Below are positions 54,452-62,156 of a stretch of DNA of 64,000 nucleotides, piece after piece. The DNA comes from Bacteroidales bacterium (GTDB lineage Bacteria; Bacteroidota; Bacteroidia; Bacteroidales; F082). The notes beneath the pieces were generated by a model, which saw only the letters and a list, made by a program, of their open reading frames with translations, did no database searches and was not told where the DNA came from. The DNA is taken from NCBI GenBank assembly GCA_017477425.1, contig JAFUVT010000014.1, positions 25,824 to 89,823 on the forward strand, written 5' to 3'. Position numbers and translations under genes: made by a program. The first letter of the stretch is position 1, and each line of letters begins with the position of its first letter.

Positions 54452-56098
54452 TCACTTCGTCATAACGAGTTTCAGGGTCTGACTACCCGATTCCGAAACA
54501 GCGTTGATGAAATAAACGCCAGGATCCAACATGTTGAGTCGGTTCTCAAGCGTCGTGTGATTCAAGCCGTTGAAGTCGTAAGTGATAAGGCAATGACCCA
54601 TGAAGTCGTACACCGTCACTACGGCTTTCGCGCCTTCCTTCAAGGCAATATGGACCTCGCCTTGCGAAGGATTGGGATACACATTGATGATTTCCTTGGC
54701 CGTGGCAGGCATCTCATTGACGTGCAGCATCTCCAAGGCCTGGCTGAAGTCGGGAATGCCGTAACCATACTGGTTGTCGGGATTCTCGGCGCGGTTGCTA
54801 CAAGTGCGGACGGCATCGCAAATCTCTTGCACCGTAGCATAAGGACGAGCCTGACGCAAGCAGGCTACTGCTCCAGCCAAAACAGGCGTGGCAAACGAAG
54901 TGCCGTCGCCATTGTAATAAGGATACCAGCTGCCATAACCCGAAGCCACATAGGTGCCTTGGCCCATGGCCATCACGTCGGGCTTGATGCGTCCGTCGTA
55001 GGTCGGTCCCACCGAGCTGAAATAGGCACGGTTGCCCGAATCATCGACGGCACCGACGGTCAGGATATGCTCGGCATCGGCAGGGATGCCCAGCGTGCAG
55101 GTTCCACCACCTTCATTGCCGGCAGCGTTCATGCAAATCATGCCACGGCTGGCGGCAATCTCAGCCCCGATGGACATCGGGGCAGTCTTGCCGTCGTAAT
55201 GCTCGAAAGGATGGTTCCACTGTGTCATGTCGAAGTCGATGTAGCCCAGCGAGGTGGTGCATACGTCAACGCCAAGGCTGTCGGCGAACTCGGCGCCCGA
55301 CACCCAGTTGTATTCCTCGATGATGTTCTCCGAATTGCCATCCTCGGTATGAATGAGATAATACGAAGCCTTGGGAGCCGTGCCCACCATATTATTGGGG
55401 TCATAGGCGCCCATCGTGCTGAGGCAAGAGGTGCCGTGCGTGCTTTGCGTGTAGACCGAAGTCTGACCATAAACGAACTGCTTGGTGCCCAGCAGGCGAC
55501 CTTCCTCGCGCATATTGTCGAAGCAGGTTTGGTCGGGTGTGCCCTGGAAACCGCCATCAAGGACGGCGATGATGACGCCCGTGCCGTCATAGCCCATATC
55601 ATGCAGCAGGTGGGCATTCAGTTGTGTCACTTGGGCCTCGGCGCCGCCATAGAATCCTCTCAGGCCACGACTGGCTGCGGCAGGTTTCATTTCGTTGGCC
55701 AGCCAGCGTTCTTTCAGCAGTTGAGCCTCAGGGTTGTTGGGGCAATTGCGCACCGTGGAGACAAACTCCAAAGCGTTGATAGCATCAATGACGCTGGGAT
55801 CAGTCGTGCGCACCGAAACACCATTCAGCCACTTGGAAGGATTGATCAATTCGGCACCGCAGTCGGCCACGGCCTGAAGATACTGCGGGTTGACGGGCAG
55901 GTCGTACTCGTCGATGGCAATGCCCTGATTGGCACGACGTTGCAGCGCCCGTTCACTCAAGTAAGCCTCGGGGTTGTCAATAGAATAAGGTGAGTTGTTC
56001 TTGTCGGTGAACTGCACCCAATAGATGTTGGTCGCGATTTGCGCCTGGGCAAACATCGTGACCGCCAAAAACATTAGTAAAAACGTTACTTTTCTCAT
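54452..56098 (-). CDS. Secreted subtilisin-like serine protease (S8) with T9SS sorting domain
   Basis: A 548-residue protease. The signal peptide ends FAQAQ (about 20). A propeptide of about 120 residues follows. The catalytic triad is D181 (VIIAVLDGG), H221 (HGTSC) and S401 (GTSFATP), with oxyanion N328 in AAGNEG. Residues from about 468 form a T9SS type A sorting domain (NVYPNPSQGEVHIAL, VYDFMGH, DPGVYFINAVS). It is predicted to be surface-exposed or released and to supply peptides for uptake. Confidence 0.93.
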   Translation of the reverse strand: MRKVTFLLMFLAVTMFAQAQIATNIYWVQFTDKNNSPYSIDNPEAYLSERALQRRANQGIAIDEYDLPVNPQYLQAVADCGAELINPSKWLNGVSVRTTDPSVIDAINALEFVSTVRNCPNNPEAQLLKERWLANEMKPAAASRGLRGFYGGAEAQVTQLNAHLLHDMGYDGTGVIIAVLDGGFQGTPDQTCFDNMREEGRLLGTKQFVYGQTSVYTQSTHGTSCLSTMGAYDPNNMVGTAPKASYYLIHTEDGNSENIIEEYNWVSGAEFADSLGVDVCTTSLGYIDFDMTQWNHPFEHYDGKTAPMSIGAEIAASRGMICMNAAGNEGGGTCTLGIPADAEHILTVGAVDDSGNRAYFSSVGPTYDGRIKPDVMAMGQGTYVASGYGSWYPYYNGDGTSFATPVLAGAVACLRQARPYATVQEICDAVRTCSNRAENPDNQYGYGIPDFSQALEMLHVNEMPATAKEIINVYPNPSQGEVHIALKEGAKAVVTVYDFMGHCLITYDFNGLNHTTLENRLNMLDPGVYFINAVSESGSQTLKLVMTK

Positions 56099-56150
56099 AG
56101 TGTATTGAAATTATGAAGTTATGCTATTGAATTAGGTGATAAAAAACGCG

Positions 56151-56158
56151 CAAAAATA
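56151..56158 (-). promoter_or_regulatory. -7 promoter element of the subtilase-EEP operon
   Basis: TATTTTTG on the minus strand, 52 bases before the subtilase ATG. Confidence 0.6.
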
Positions 56159-56201
56159 ACACAATTTTCACGACACCCACGTCATTTTGAGGCAAAATCC
56201 C

Positions 56202-56209
56202 TACTTTTG
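56202..56209 (+). promoter_or_regulatory. -7 promoter element for trmD
   Basis: TACTTTTG, 23 bases before the trmD ATG. Confidence 0.6.
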
Positions 56210-56232
56210 CCGAAATTTCCAAAATTCAAGCC

Positions 56233-56928
56233 ATGCGTATCGATATCATCGCCGTTTTTCCCGAAATGTTCGAGGGGCCTTTCACCGAGTCCATCATCAA
56301 GCGCGCGGTCAACAAAGGCATCGTGGAGATTGGCCTCCACAACCTCCGCGACTACAGCACCGACAAGCACCACAAGGTGGACGACTACTCGTTTGCCGCC
56401 GGCGCAGGCATGGTGATGATGATTGAGCCCGTCGACAACTGCATCAGCCACCTCAAGAGCCAGCGCGACTACGACGAGGTCATCTACATGAGTCCCGATG
56501 GCGAGTTGCTCGACCAGCCTTTATGCAACCAACTCTCAATGAGGCAGAACCTCATCATCCTATGCGGGCACTACAAAGGCATCGACGAACGCATCCGCGA
56601 GCATTTGGTCACCAGGGAAATCAGCATCGGCAACTACGTCCTTTCGGGCGGCGAGTTGGGCGCTGCTGTGTTGGTCGACAGCCTGGTGCGTCTCATTCCC
56701 GGGGCCTTGGGCGACGAGACCTCTGCCCTCTCCGACTCGTTCCAGGACGGACTGGTGTCGCCACCTGTCTACACCCGGCCGCGCAGCTACAAAGGCTGGG
56801 AGGTTCCCGAAATCCTTTTGTCGGGCAACGACCTAAAAATCAGCGAATGGAAATTGGAGCAAGCGATACAGCGCACCAAGGAAAGAAGACCCGAAATGTA
56901 CGAAATTTTCAAAAAAAGCGGAATTTAA
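56233..56928 (+). CDS. trmD: tRNA (guanine37-N1)-methyltransferase
   Basis: A 231-residue SPOUT-class enzyme that methylates G37 of tRNAs and prevents +1 frameshifting. The trefoil-knot SAM site is visible: [13 protein letters not shown], then [29 protein letters not shown], and [20 protein letters not shown] for tRNA binding. Normal length. It precedes rplS, as in the classic rpsP-rimM-trmD-rplS order, though here rpsP and rimM are absent and rplS has its own promoter. Confidence 0.96.
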   Translation: MRIDIIAVFPEMFEGPFTESIIKRAVNKGIVEIGLHNLRDYSTDKHHKVDDYSFAAGAGMVMMIEPVDNCISHLKSQRDYDEVIYMSPDGELLDQPLCNQLSMRQNLIILCGHYKGIDERIREHLVTREISIGNYVLSGGELGAAVLVDSLVRLIPGALGDETSALSDSFQDGLVSPPVYTRPRSYKGWEVPEILLSGNDLKISEWKLEQAIQRTKERRPEMYEIFKKSGI

Positions 56929-56951
56929 GCGTGATATTTCGAAATTATTCG

Positions 56952-56959
56952 TACCTTTG
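56952..56959 (+). promoter_or_regulatory. -7 promoter element for rplS
   Basis: TACCTTTG, 41 bases before the rplS ATG. Confidence 0.65.
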
Positions 56960-56999
56960 CAGCCACTTTTTGGAGAAAAATATATAAAAATCATATAAA

Positions 57000-57353
57000 A
57001 TGAGTAAACAAGCATTAATTCAATTCGTTGAAGATCAAATCGTTGTAAAAGATTTTCCGAAGTTCAAGACAGGTGACACCATCACGGTGACCTACAAGAT
57101 TGTTGAAGGACAAAAAGAGCGTCTGCAGAAGTTCCAGGGCATCGTCCTGAAGCGTAGCGGCCAAGGCAAGACCGGCACTTTCACCATCCGTAAGATTTCC
57201 AACAACATCGGTGTTGAAAGATGTTTCCCGATTGCCTCCCCTATGATTGAGAACATTGAGCTCAACAAGCAGGGTGCAGTTCGCAAGTCACGCATTTACT
57301 ACCTCCGTGGTCTGCGCGGCAAGAAAGCCAAGATTAAGGAGCTCAAGAAGTGA
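57000..57353 (+). CDS. rplS: 50S ribosomal protein L19
   Basis: A 117-residue ribosomal protein at the 30S-50S interface. The whole family pattern is present, including FKTGDTITVTYKI, GIVLKRSGQG, GVERCFPIASPMIENIEL and the basic C-terminus YLRGLRGKKAKIKELKK. The last ten codons and the terminator are repeated at 58.8 kb. Confidence 0.97.
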   Translation: MSKQALIQFVEDQIVVKDFPKFKTGDTITVTYKIVEGQKERLQKFQGIVLKRSGQGKTGTFTIRKISNNIGVERCFPIASPMIENIELNKQGAVRKSRIYYLRGLRGKKAKIKELKK

Positions 57354-57409
57354 TTCAACTTTCATTCAACAACAAGAAAGCCCCGAGCGATGCTTGGGGC
57401 TTTTGTTAT
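57322..57409 (+). repeat. Direct repeat copy A: rplS 3' end plus terminator
   Basis: 88 bases covering the last 32 bases of rplS and its terminator. It is identical to 58800-58887 except at 57335 (T versus C, a synonymous Ile codon change) and 57376 (G versus A). Offset between copies is 1478 bases. Identity stops sharply at both ends. Confidence 0.95.
57377..57404 (+). terminator. rplS intrinsic terminator
   Basis: Stem AAAGCCCCGAGC / GCTTGGGGCTTT (12 bp, one G-T wobble) followed by TTTT. It lies inside repeat copy A. Confidence 0.9.
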
Positions 57410-57474
57410 AATATCGATAGCACAAATTATCAATTTTAATGAATAAACTTGTTGCGTGATTTCAAAAAGAATAA

Positions 57475-57482
57475 TACCTTTG
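57475..57482 (+). promoter_or_regulatory. -7 promoter element of the inserted ATPase gene
   Basis: TACCTTTG with a TTG 20 bases upstream (57452-57454), a good Bacteroidota -33/-7 pair. It is 55 bases before the ATG and lies inside the inserted segment. Confidence 0.65.
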
Positions 57483-57537
57483 CATCCGATTTACAAAAAA
57501 CGTCCATATTTCCACTTTTTGAAAACGGGATAAGGCT

Positions 57538-58797
57538 ATGATAGAATTCAAACGCAGTAAATACTTGCAAAAGCTCGTTTCGCACAAGCACAATCATTTG
57601 GTCAAAATTGTTACAGGGGTTCGTCGTTGCGGAAAGTCCTATTTACTGTTCAACTTGTTCAAGCATCATCTGCTGGATAGCGGTGTCGATGCCTCTCATA
57701 TTATCGAAATTGTGTTCGACGACAGACGGAGCCGCAGCCTCCGCAATCCTGATGCTTGCATCGAGTATGTAACCTCGCTCATCAAAGACGACCAAATGTA
57801 CTATGTGCTTCTCGATGAAGTGCAACTGATGGACGACTTTGAAGATGCACTGCTCACCTTCCTTCATATCTCTAATCTTGACACCTACGCTACTGGCAGC
57901 AACTCACGTTTCCTTTCTTCCGATGTCATCACAGAGTTCCGCGACAGGGGCGATGAAATTCACATCGCACCACTCAGCTTCTCGGAGTATGCCAACGCTT
58001 TCCCCGACAAGCCGTGGAACGACCTATGGGAAGAATACTATAATTATGGTGGAATGCCCTATGCTGCATTACTTCCTTCTCCCGAAGAAAAGGAAGACTA
58101 TCTCAAACAATTGTTCGAGCGCACCTATATCAAAGACATTGTTGAACGTAACAATATGCAGGAAAAACAGCCGATGGAGCAACTCGTTAATATAATAGCT
58201 TCATCCGTCGGCGCCCCCACCAATCCCCTGAAGCTTGAAAAATCGTTCCTCTCTATGGGGAAGACAAAGCTCTCACATGTCACCATCAGTCAATATCTTG
58301 ATTACCTCCGAGATGCTTTCCTCGTTGAGAAATCTGTCCGCTATGACATCAAGGGAAAGAAATACATATCCACCCCGGCAAAGTATTATTTTGTTGATAT
58401 GGGTCTGCGAAACGCCAGGCTAAATTTTCGCCAGAACGAGGAAAACCACATTATGGAAAACGTCATTTACAACGAGCTGCGGATGCGTGGTTTCACCGTT
58501 GACGTGGGTATGGTTGAAATCAAGGAAAAGCAGCCTGATGGCACTTGGCAGCGCAAGCAGCTTGAGATTGATTTTGTTGCCAACAAAGGCAGCCGCCGCT
58601 ATTATATCCAATCTGCTTTCATGATGCCCGATGAGGAAAAGCGACAAAAGGAAGAGCGCCCCTTGCTCCGCGTGGACGATTCCTTCAAGAAGATCATCGT
58701 TGTGCGCGACAACATCATCCTTCGCCGTGACGACAACGGCCTTGTCACCATAGGTCTCCGCCAATTCCTCCTCGACGAGAATAGTCTTGATCTATAA
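57538..58797 (+). CDS. AAA+ ATPase with DUF4143 domain (COG1373 type)
   Basis: A 419-residue ATPase. Walker A is GVRRCGKS (27-34, K33) and Walker B is YYVLLDEVQ (89-96). The ATGSNSRFLSSD sensor-like segment follows. The C-terminal 200 residues contain the DUF4143 region, including SFLSMGKTKLSHVTISQYLDYLRDAFLVEK and YYFVDMGLRNARLNF. The family is multi-copy and patchily distributed in Bacteroidales and archaea, and its role is unknown (defence or nucleic-acid-related functions have been proposed). It ends two bases before repeat copy B and uses that terminator. Confidence 0.88.
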   Translation: MIEFKRSKYLQKLVSHKHNHLVKIVTGVRRCGKSYLLFNLFKHHLLDSGVDASHIIEIVFDDRRSRSLRNPDACIEYVTSLIKDDQMYYVLLDEVQLMDDFEDALLTFLHISNLDTYATGSNSRFLSSDVITEFRDRGDEIHIAPLSFSEYANAFPDKPWNDLWEEYYNYGGMPYAALLPSPEEKEDYLKQLFERTYIKDIVERNNMQEKQPMEQLVNIIASSVGAPTNPLKLEKSFLSMGKTKLSHVTISQYLDYLRDAFLVEKSVRYDIKGKKYISTPAKYYFVDMGLRNARLNFRQNEENHIMENVIYNELRMRGFTVDVGMVEIKEKQPDGTWQRKQLEIDFVANKGSRRYYIQSAFMMPDEEKRQKEERPLLRVDDSFKKIIVVRDNIILRRDDNGLVTIGLRQFLLDENSLDL

Positions 58798-58799
58798 AG

Positions 58800-58887
58800 A
58801 GAAAGCCAAGATCAAGGAGCTCAAGAAGTGATTCAACTTTCATTCAACAACAAAAAAGCCCCGAGCGATGCTTGGGGCTTTTGTTAT
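58800..58887 (+). repeat. Direct repeat copy B: duplicated rplS 3' end plus terminator
   Basis: 86 of 88 bases match copy A. It re-encodes the last ten L19 residues (KAKIKELKK and stop) without a start, plus the terminator. The last four bases overlap the stop codon of the convergent 58884-59303 gene. Confidence 0.95.
58855..58882 (+). terminator. Second copy of the rplS terminator, serving the ATPase gene
   Basis: Same 12-bp stem as at 57377-57404, within repeat copy B. Confidence 0.9.
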
Positions 58888-59303
58888 GAAACCGTGTCAG
58901 GCGTTGGCATCTTGAATTTCAGCACATAACCATCCTTGATGACCACGATGGTGTCGTTGTTGGCGGCTTTGTACATATAGTAGGGACCTTTTATATCATC
59001 AAGATTGTGAAAGGAGGGGTCGACTTTGCTACGAAATGACCAGTCGTCAAACCCGTCCTTGTTTTCAACAAGAATAGAATTTGCATCAGCCACTTTGTCA
59101 TCATAATAAATAATGCCCCCTCGATTGACAACTGGATGCTCAACCAAGATGGTATCTTGCGATTTTTCATAAGTCAAATAATCCATTTCCATAGCTCTTT
59201 TACGCGACATAGAAAGGCCACCCAGAAAAAGTGTGAACATAATTATACCAAATATCACATAGTATTTAGTTGGGATAGCTAAGTAATAACCGTCTTTTTG
59301 CAT
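58884..59303 (-). CDS. Small single-span membrane protein, function unknown
   Basis: A 139-residue protein with one hydrophobic segment (about 14-30) and a polar C-terminal domain containing VNRGGIIYYDDKVADA and DGFDDWSFRSK. There is no signal cleavage site. I do not recognise the family. It has an unusually strong Shine-Dalgarno. Its TAA stop lies in the end of repeat copy B, so it is the native right-hand neighbour of rplS. Confidence 0.7.
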   Translation of the reverse strand: MQKDGYYLAIPTKYYVIFGIIMFTLFLGGLSMSRKRAMEMDYLTYEKSQDTILVEHPVVNRGGIIYYDDKVADANSILVENKDGFDDWSFRSKVDPSFHNLDDIKGPYYMYKAANNDTIVVIKDGYVLKFKMPTPDTVS

Positions 59304-59305
59304 AG

Positions 59306-59315
59306 TTACCTCCTT
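59306..59315 (-). promoter_or_regulatory. Strong Shine-Dalgarno (unusual for this genome)
   Basis: AAGGAGGTAA on the minus strand ends two bases before the ATG at 59303, with the AGGAGG core six bases away. Other genes in this window show no such site. Confidence 0.75.
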
Positions 59316-59378
59316 ATATTAAACGCCTCTTTTAGTTCATCATTAAGTCCATTGAGTTGCAAATGCTAACATTCGCGG

Positions 59379-59401
59379 CTGGCGGATTGCAAATCCTCCA
59401 G
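59379..59401. repeat. REP-like hairpin
   Basis: CTGGCGGATT-GCA-AATCCTCCAG: 10-position stem with one mismatch. It lies in the 111-base gap between the small membrane protein and gltS. It resembles GGATTGCAAATCC-type dispersed elements that I recall from Bacteroidota. Confidence 0.5.
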
Positions 59402-59414
59402 AACAAGGGCTTTT

Positions 59415-60827
59415 CTATTCTGTTTTCTTCCGCTTAAATATTTTCGTCCGAAGCATAAACACCGTAAGCGCAACCCAAAAGACCACCAAAATGCCTAAAG
59501 TAATCAAGGTGGCGTTGAGGCTCTTCGGGGCGAAGCCCATCAAGAGCAGCACGGGGAAACCTAAGACGATGGCCGACAAAGTCTGCAAAACGAGGTTGTT
59601 GGCGGCGGGCGTCTCAAACTTCGGGTCGATTTCGCGAAGCAAAATCATGCCATTGCTGGCCGTGCCCGTCAGCATACCGAACATCGAGAAGAAGCCCTCG
59701 TATTTGTAGTCGGGATAAAGGTGCTTCGAGATGGCTAGCACATAGAAGAAGGTGACGATGGCACCCAACGTGACGATGATGACGAAGGGCAAGACGAACT
59801 TGCCGAACTCGTCGAAGCTGATGGCTGCCGTGCCTGCCACAATCATGATGTCGAAGCAAAAACCGCTGATGCGGTTGAGCATATAGTTGTTGATGTACTC
59901 GCGCTGCACGATTTTAGCTTTCTTGAAACGCTTCAAAATGGTCTTGAACAGGATACCGAACAGCGTGCCAATCAGGAAGTTGAAGCCCCACAGCATTGGC
60001 TTCAGCGTGTTGGTGCCGAAGTTGCCCAACTCCATGTGCTGAATCCAGTTGGTGAACAAATAGACCAAGAAATAGACGAACAGCACCATGCAAATCTGCA
60101 CCGACAGTTTGTCGATGGACTCGGCATCGGGAATCTCGTTACTGCCTTCGTAATCTTCTAACTTATTGACTTGAGCCTCAGTGATTTTCTTAGCCGAGAG
60201 CTGGCCTTTGCGACGCAGGTAGTTCATATAGATGACGCCTACCACGCTGCCCACAATGAAGCCCGTGGCCGCGATGGAGAGGCCGAAGTCGGCACCGGCG
60301 AAGTCCAGTCCCTGATCGGCGGCGGCACCTGTGAAAATCTTGCCGAAGTTCAAGGCCTGCCCGGGTCCCTGACCGTAGCCCATCGGCAGCAGCAGACCCG
60401 CCGCGTAAAACAGTTTCTTCCCGAAGAGGAAGAACGGGATGGAGACCAACAAGCCCACAATGCCTTGGATGACGTAGGTGGAAGCCGTCAGGGCACCCGT
60501 CTCAATCACCTTCATCGGCGTGGATTTCGATTCTATCTTGTTGTTTTTCAACGCCAAGGCCACAAATCCAAGACCTAAGGCGTGATAGGTCACGATTTCC
60601 ATCATCGGCTTGTTGATCAAGTCTTTGCAACCTGGAATCGCTTTGAAAATCAGCAACAAGAGGCCGCCCAGCAAGGCCGAGGGCAACAAACTCTTTTTGA
60701 GGAACGGGACTTGGGTTCGCAAGGCATTGCCCAACAGCAACGCCGTGGCAAGAATGCAGAACTGGACCAGCCATTGCCAAGCCTCGGGCCGGTCGAAGGT
60801 CATTACGGAAACATCAAGAAGATTCAT
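59415..60827 (-). CDS. gltS: Sodium/glutamate symporter (GltS/ESS family)
   Basis: A 470-residue inner-membrane transporter with about twelve helices in two inverted halves. LLPSALLGGLLLLI and the Gly-rich re-entrant segment GYGQGPGQALNFG in the first half match the ESS family. GMLTGTASNGMILLREIDP in the second half is its counterpart. It imports glutamate with Na+. It is divergent from chrA across a region containing a composite palindrome. Confidence 0.8.
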   Translation of the reverse strand: MNLLDVSVMTFDRPEAWQWLVQFCILATALLLGNALRTQVPFLKKSLLPSALLGGLLLLIFKAIPGCKDLINKPMMEIVTYHALGLGFVALALKNNKIESKSTPMKVIETGALTASTYVIQGIVGLLVSIPFFLFGKKLFYAAGLLLPMGYGQGPGQALNFGKIFTGAAADQGLDFAGADFGLSIAATGFIVGSVVGVIYMNYLRRKGQLSAKKITEAQVNKLEDYEGSNEIPDAESIDKLSVQICMVLFVYFLVYLFTNWIQHMELGNFGTNTLKPMLWGFNFLIGTLFGILFKTILKRFKKAKIVQREYINNYMLNRISGFCFDIMIVAGTAAISFDEFGKFVLPFVIIVTLGAIVTFFYVLAISKHLYPDYKYEGFFSMFGMLTGTASNGMILLREIDPKFETPAANNLVLQTLSAIVLGFPVLLLMGFAPKSLNATLITLGILVVFWVALTVFMLRTKIFKRKKTE

Positions 60828-60852
60828 CTTTTCATCATTTGAAATTAGTCCG

Positions 60853-60860
60853 CAAACGTA
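60853..60860 (-). promoter_or_regulatory. -7 promoter element for gltS
   Basis: TACGTTTG on the minus strand, 25 bases before the ATG. Confidence 0.6.
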
Positions 60861-60911
60861 CTAATTTTTTCCATATCATCCAACCGTTTTGAATTTTCTT
60901 GAACTTTTTGT

Positions 60912-61009
60912 CGCCCATAGATTCCGTTCACCCGACCTTCTATGTCATTCCTTGGAAGGCTTTGCGCGATTGGAATCTATAGAAGGCCGGGCGAGGAATG
61001 ACATGGGCG
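60912..61009. repeat. Composite imperfect palindrome between gltS and chrA
   Basis: Outer arms are CGCCCAT (60912-60918) and ATGGGCG (61003-61009). Inside, both arms contain a CCTTCTAT/ATAGAAGG core flanked by AGATTCC and GTCATTCC modules, with the modules in swapped order between the arms. AGATTCC...GTCATTCC modules resemble a dispersed Bacteroidota repeat as I remember it. Confidence 0.65.
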
Positions 61010-61041
61010 TTTTACTATTTGCAAAATCCAAAACGGTTGAC

Positions 61042-61049
61042 TATTTTTG
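61042..61049 (+). promoter_or_regulatory. -7 promoter element of the chrA-chrA-PNGase F operon
   Basis: TATTTTTG only 4 bases before the ATG at 61054, implying a nearly leaderless transcript. Confidence 0.55.
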
Positions 61050-61053
61050 CGCC

Positions 61054-61617
61054 ATGAAAAAACCGTTACAACTGTTTTGGTCCTTCTTCAAAATCGGGGC
61101 CTTCACCCTCGGCGGCGGCTACGCTATGCTGTCGATGGTGGAGAAGGCAGTCGTCGACCAGAAGAAATGGATTCCCACCGACGAGTTTTGGGACATGATT
61201 GCTGTGGTTCAGTCACTTCCGGGCGTTTTTGCCGTCAACACGGCCTTGTATGTCGGGCATCGCGTGGCGGGCACCAAAGGCGCTTTCGCCGCCATGCTCG
61301 GCGCCATTATCCCGAGCATCACCATCATTTTGCTGCTGGCCACCGTCTTCCGCGAGTACCGCGACCAACCCGTGGTGGAGCGCATCTTCAAGGGCATCCG
61401 TCCCTGCGTGGTGGCCCTCATCCTCGCCCCTTCCCTACGCATGATCAAATCCGCCAAGGTGACTTGGAAGACCGCCATCATCCCCATCGCCACCGTGTTT
61501 CTGATTTGGTGGTGCAAGATTTCGCCTGCCTACGTCATCCTTGCCGCCATTGCGGGAAGTCTGGTTTACGCATTGATTATCAATAAAAAAGCAAAAGAAA
61601 AGGAGGTGCGGTCATGA
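61054..61617 (+). CDS. chrA: Chromate transporter half-protein 1 (CHR family)
   Basis: A 187-residue membrane protein corresponding to one half of long ChrA. FKIGAFTLGGGYAMLSMVEKAVV is the N-terminal CHR signature, and VQSLPGVFAVNTALYVGHRVAG is the conserved central segment. Short CHR proteins work as pairs with opposite topology. The partner starts by ATGA overlap. Chromate export is the named function, but anaerobe members may move another anion. ATG at 61054 is chosen because the longer reading starts upstream of the promoter. Confidence 0.87.
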   Translation: MKKPLQLFWSFFKIGAFTLGGGYAMLSMVEKAVVDQKKWIPTDEFWDMIAVVQSLPGVFAVNTALYVGHRVAGTKGAFAAMLGAIIPSITIILLLATVFREYRDQPVVERIFKGIRPCVVALILAPSLRMIKSAKVTWKTAIIPIATVFLIWWCKISPAYVILAAIAGSLVYALIINKKAKEKEVRS

Positions 61618-62153
61618 TTTACTTGCAGTTGCTTTGGGTCTTTGTAAAAATCGGTGTGCTAGGCTTCGGCGGCGGCTATGCCATGCTCTCGCTCATCCAA
61701 CATGAAGTGGTGGACCACTACGGCTGGATGACTATGACCGACTTCGCCGACATGGTGGCCATCTCGCAGATGACCCCTGGGCCCATCTCTATCAACTTGG
61801 CGACCTACGTGGGCTACACCACGGCAGGCCTCGGCGGCTCGCTGCTGGCTTCGTTCGCGCTTTGTCTGCCTTCCATCATCATGGTCTATCTCATCTTGAA
61901 GTTGTTCATGAGCAATAAAAACAACGCATTGATGGACAACACCTTGAAAGGCCTGAAACCTGCCATCGCCGGACTTATTTTCGCCGCAGGTCTCTCTATG
62001 ATGAATTTGCAGAACTTCCCCGACTTCGGTCGCGGACAATACAACATCAGCGTGATCATCTGCGTGTTGGCTTTCGTAGCCTCGTATTTCTTCAAAGCCA
62101 ATCCCATACTACTCATTGTTATCTCTGGAATCATTGGATTTATCGTTTATTAG
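61614..62153 (+). CDS. chrA: Chromate transporter half-protein 2 (CHR family)
   Basis: A 179-residue partner of the preceding gene. VKIGVLGFGGGYAMLSLIQHEVVDHYGWM and ISQMTPGPISINLATYVGY are the CHR signatures. About five or six helices. Starts within the stop codon of the first half, so the two are cotranslated and probably form a heterodimer. Confidence 0.87.
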   Translation: MIYLQLLWVFVKIGVLGFGGGYAMLSLIQHEVVDHYGWMTMTDFADMVAISQMTPGPISINLATYVGYTTAGLGGSLLASFALCLPSIIMVYLILKLFMSNKNNALMDNTLKGLKPAIAGLIFAAGLSMMNLQNFPDFGRGQYNISVIICVLAFVASYFFKANPILLIVISGIIGFIVY

Positions 62154-62156
62154 AAT

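Larger units (their letters stand above)
57410..58887. mobile_element. Inserted cassette: DUF4143 ATPase gene plus duplicated rplS tail
   Basis: A 1478-base segment bounded by direct repeats of the rplS 3' end. It holds one promoter, one ATPase gene and the second terminator copy. It contains no recombinase, inverted terminal repeats or transposase. Its base composition looks AT-richer than trmD upstream or gltS downstream. The 58884-59303 gene, whose stop codon lies in the last bases of copy B, marks the ancestral downstream neighbour of rplS. Mobility is inferred from the duplication and not shown. Confidence 0.6.
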
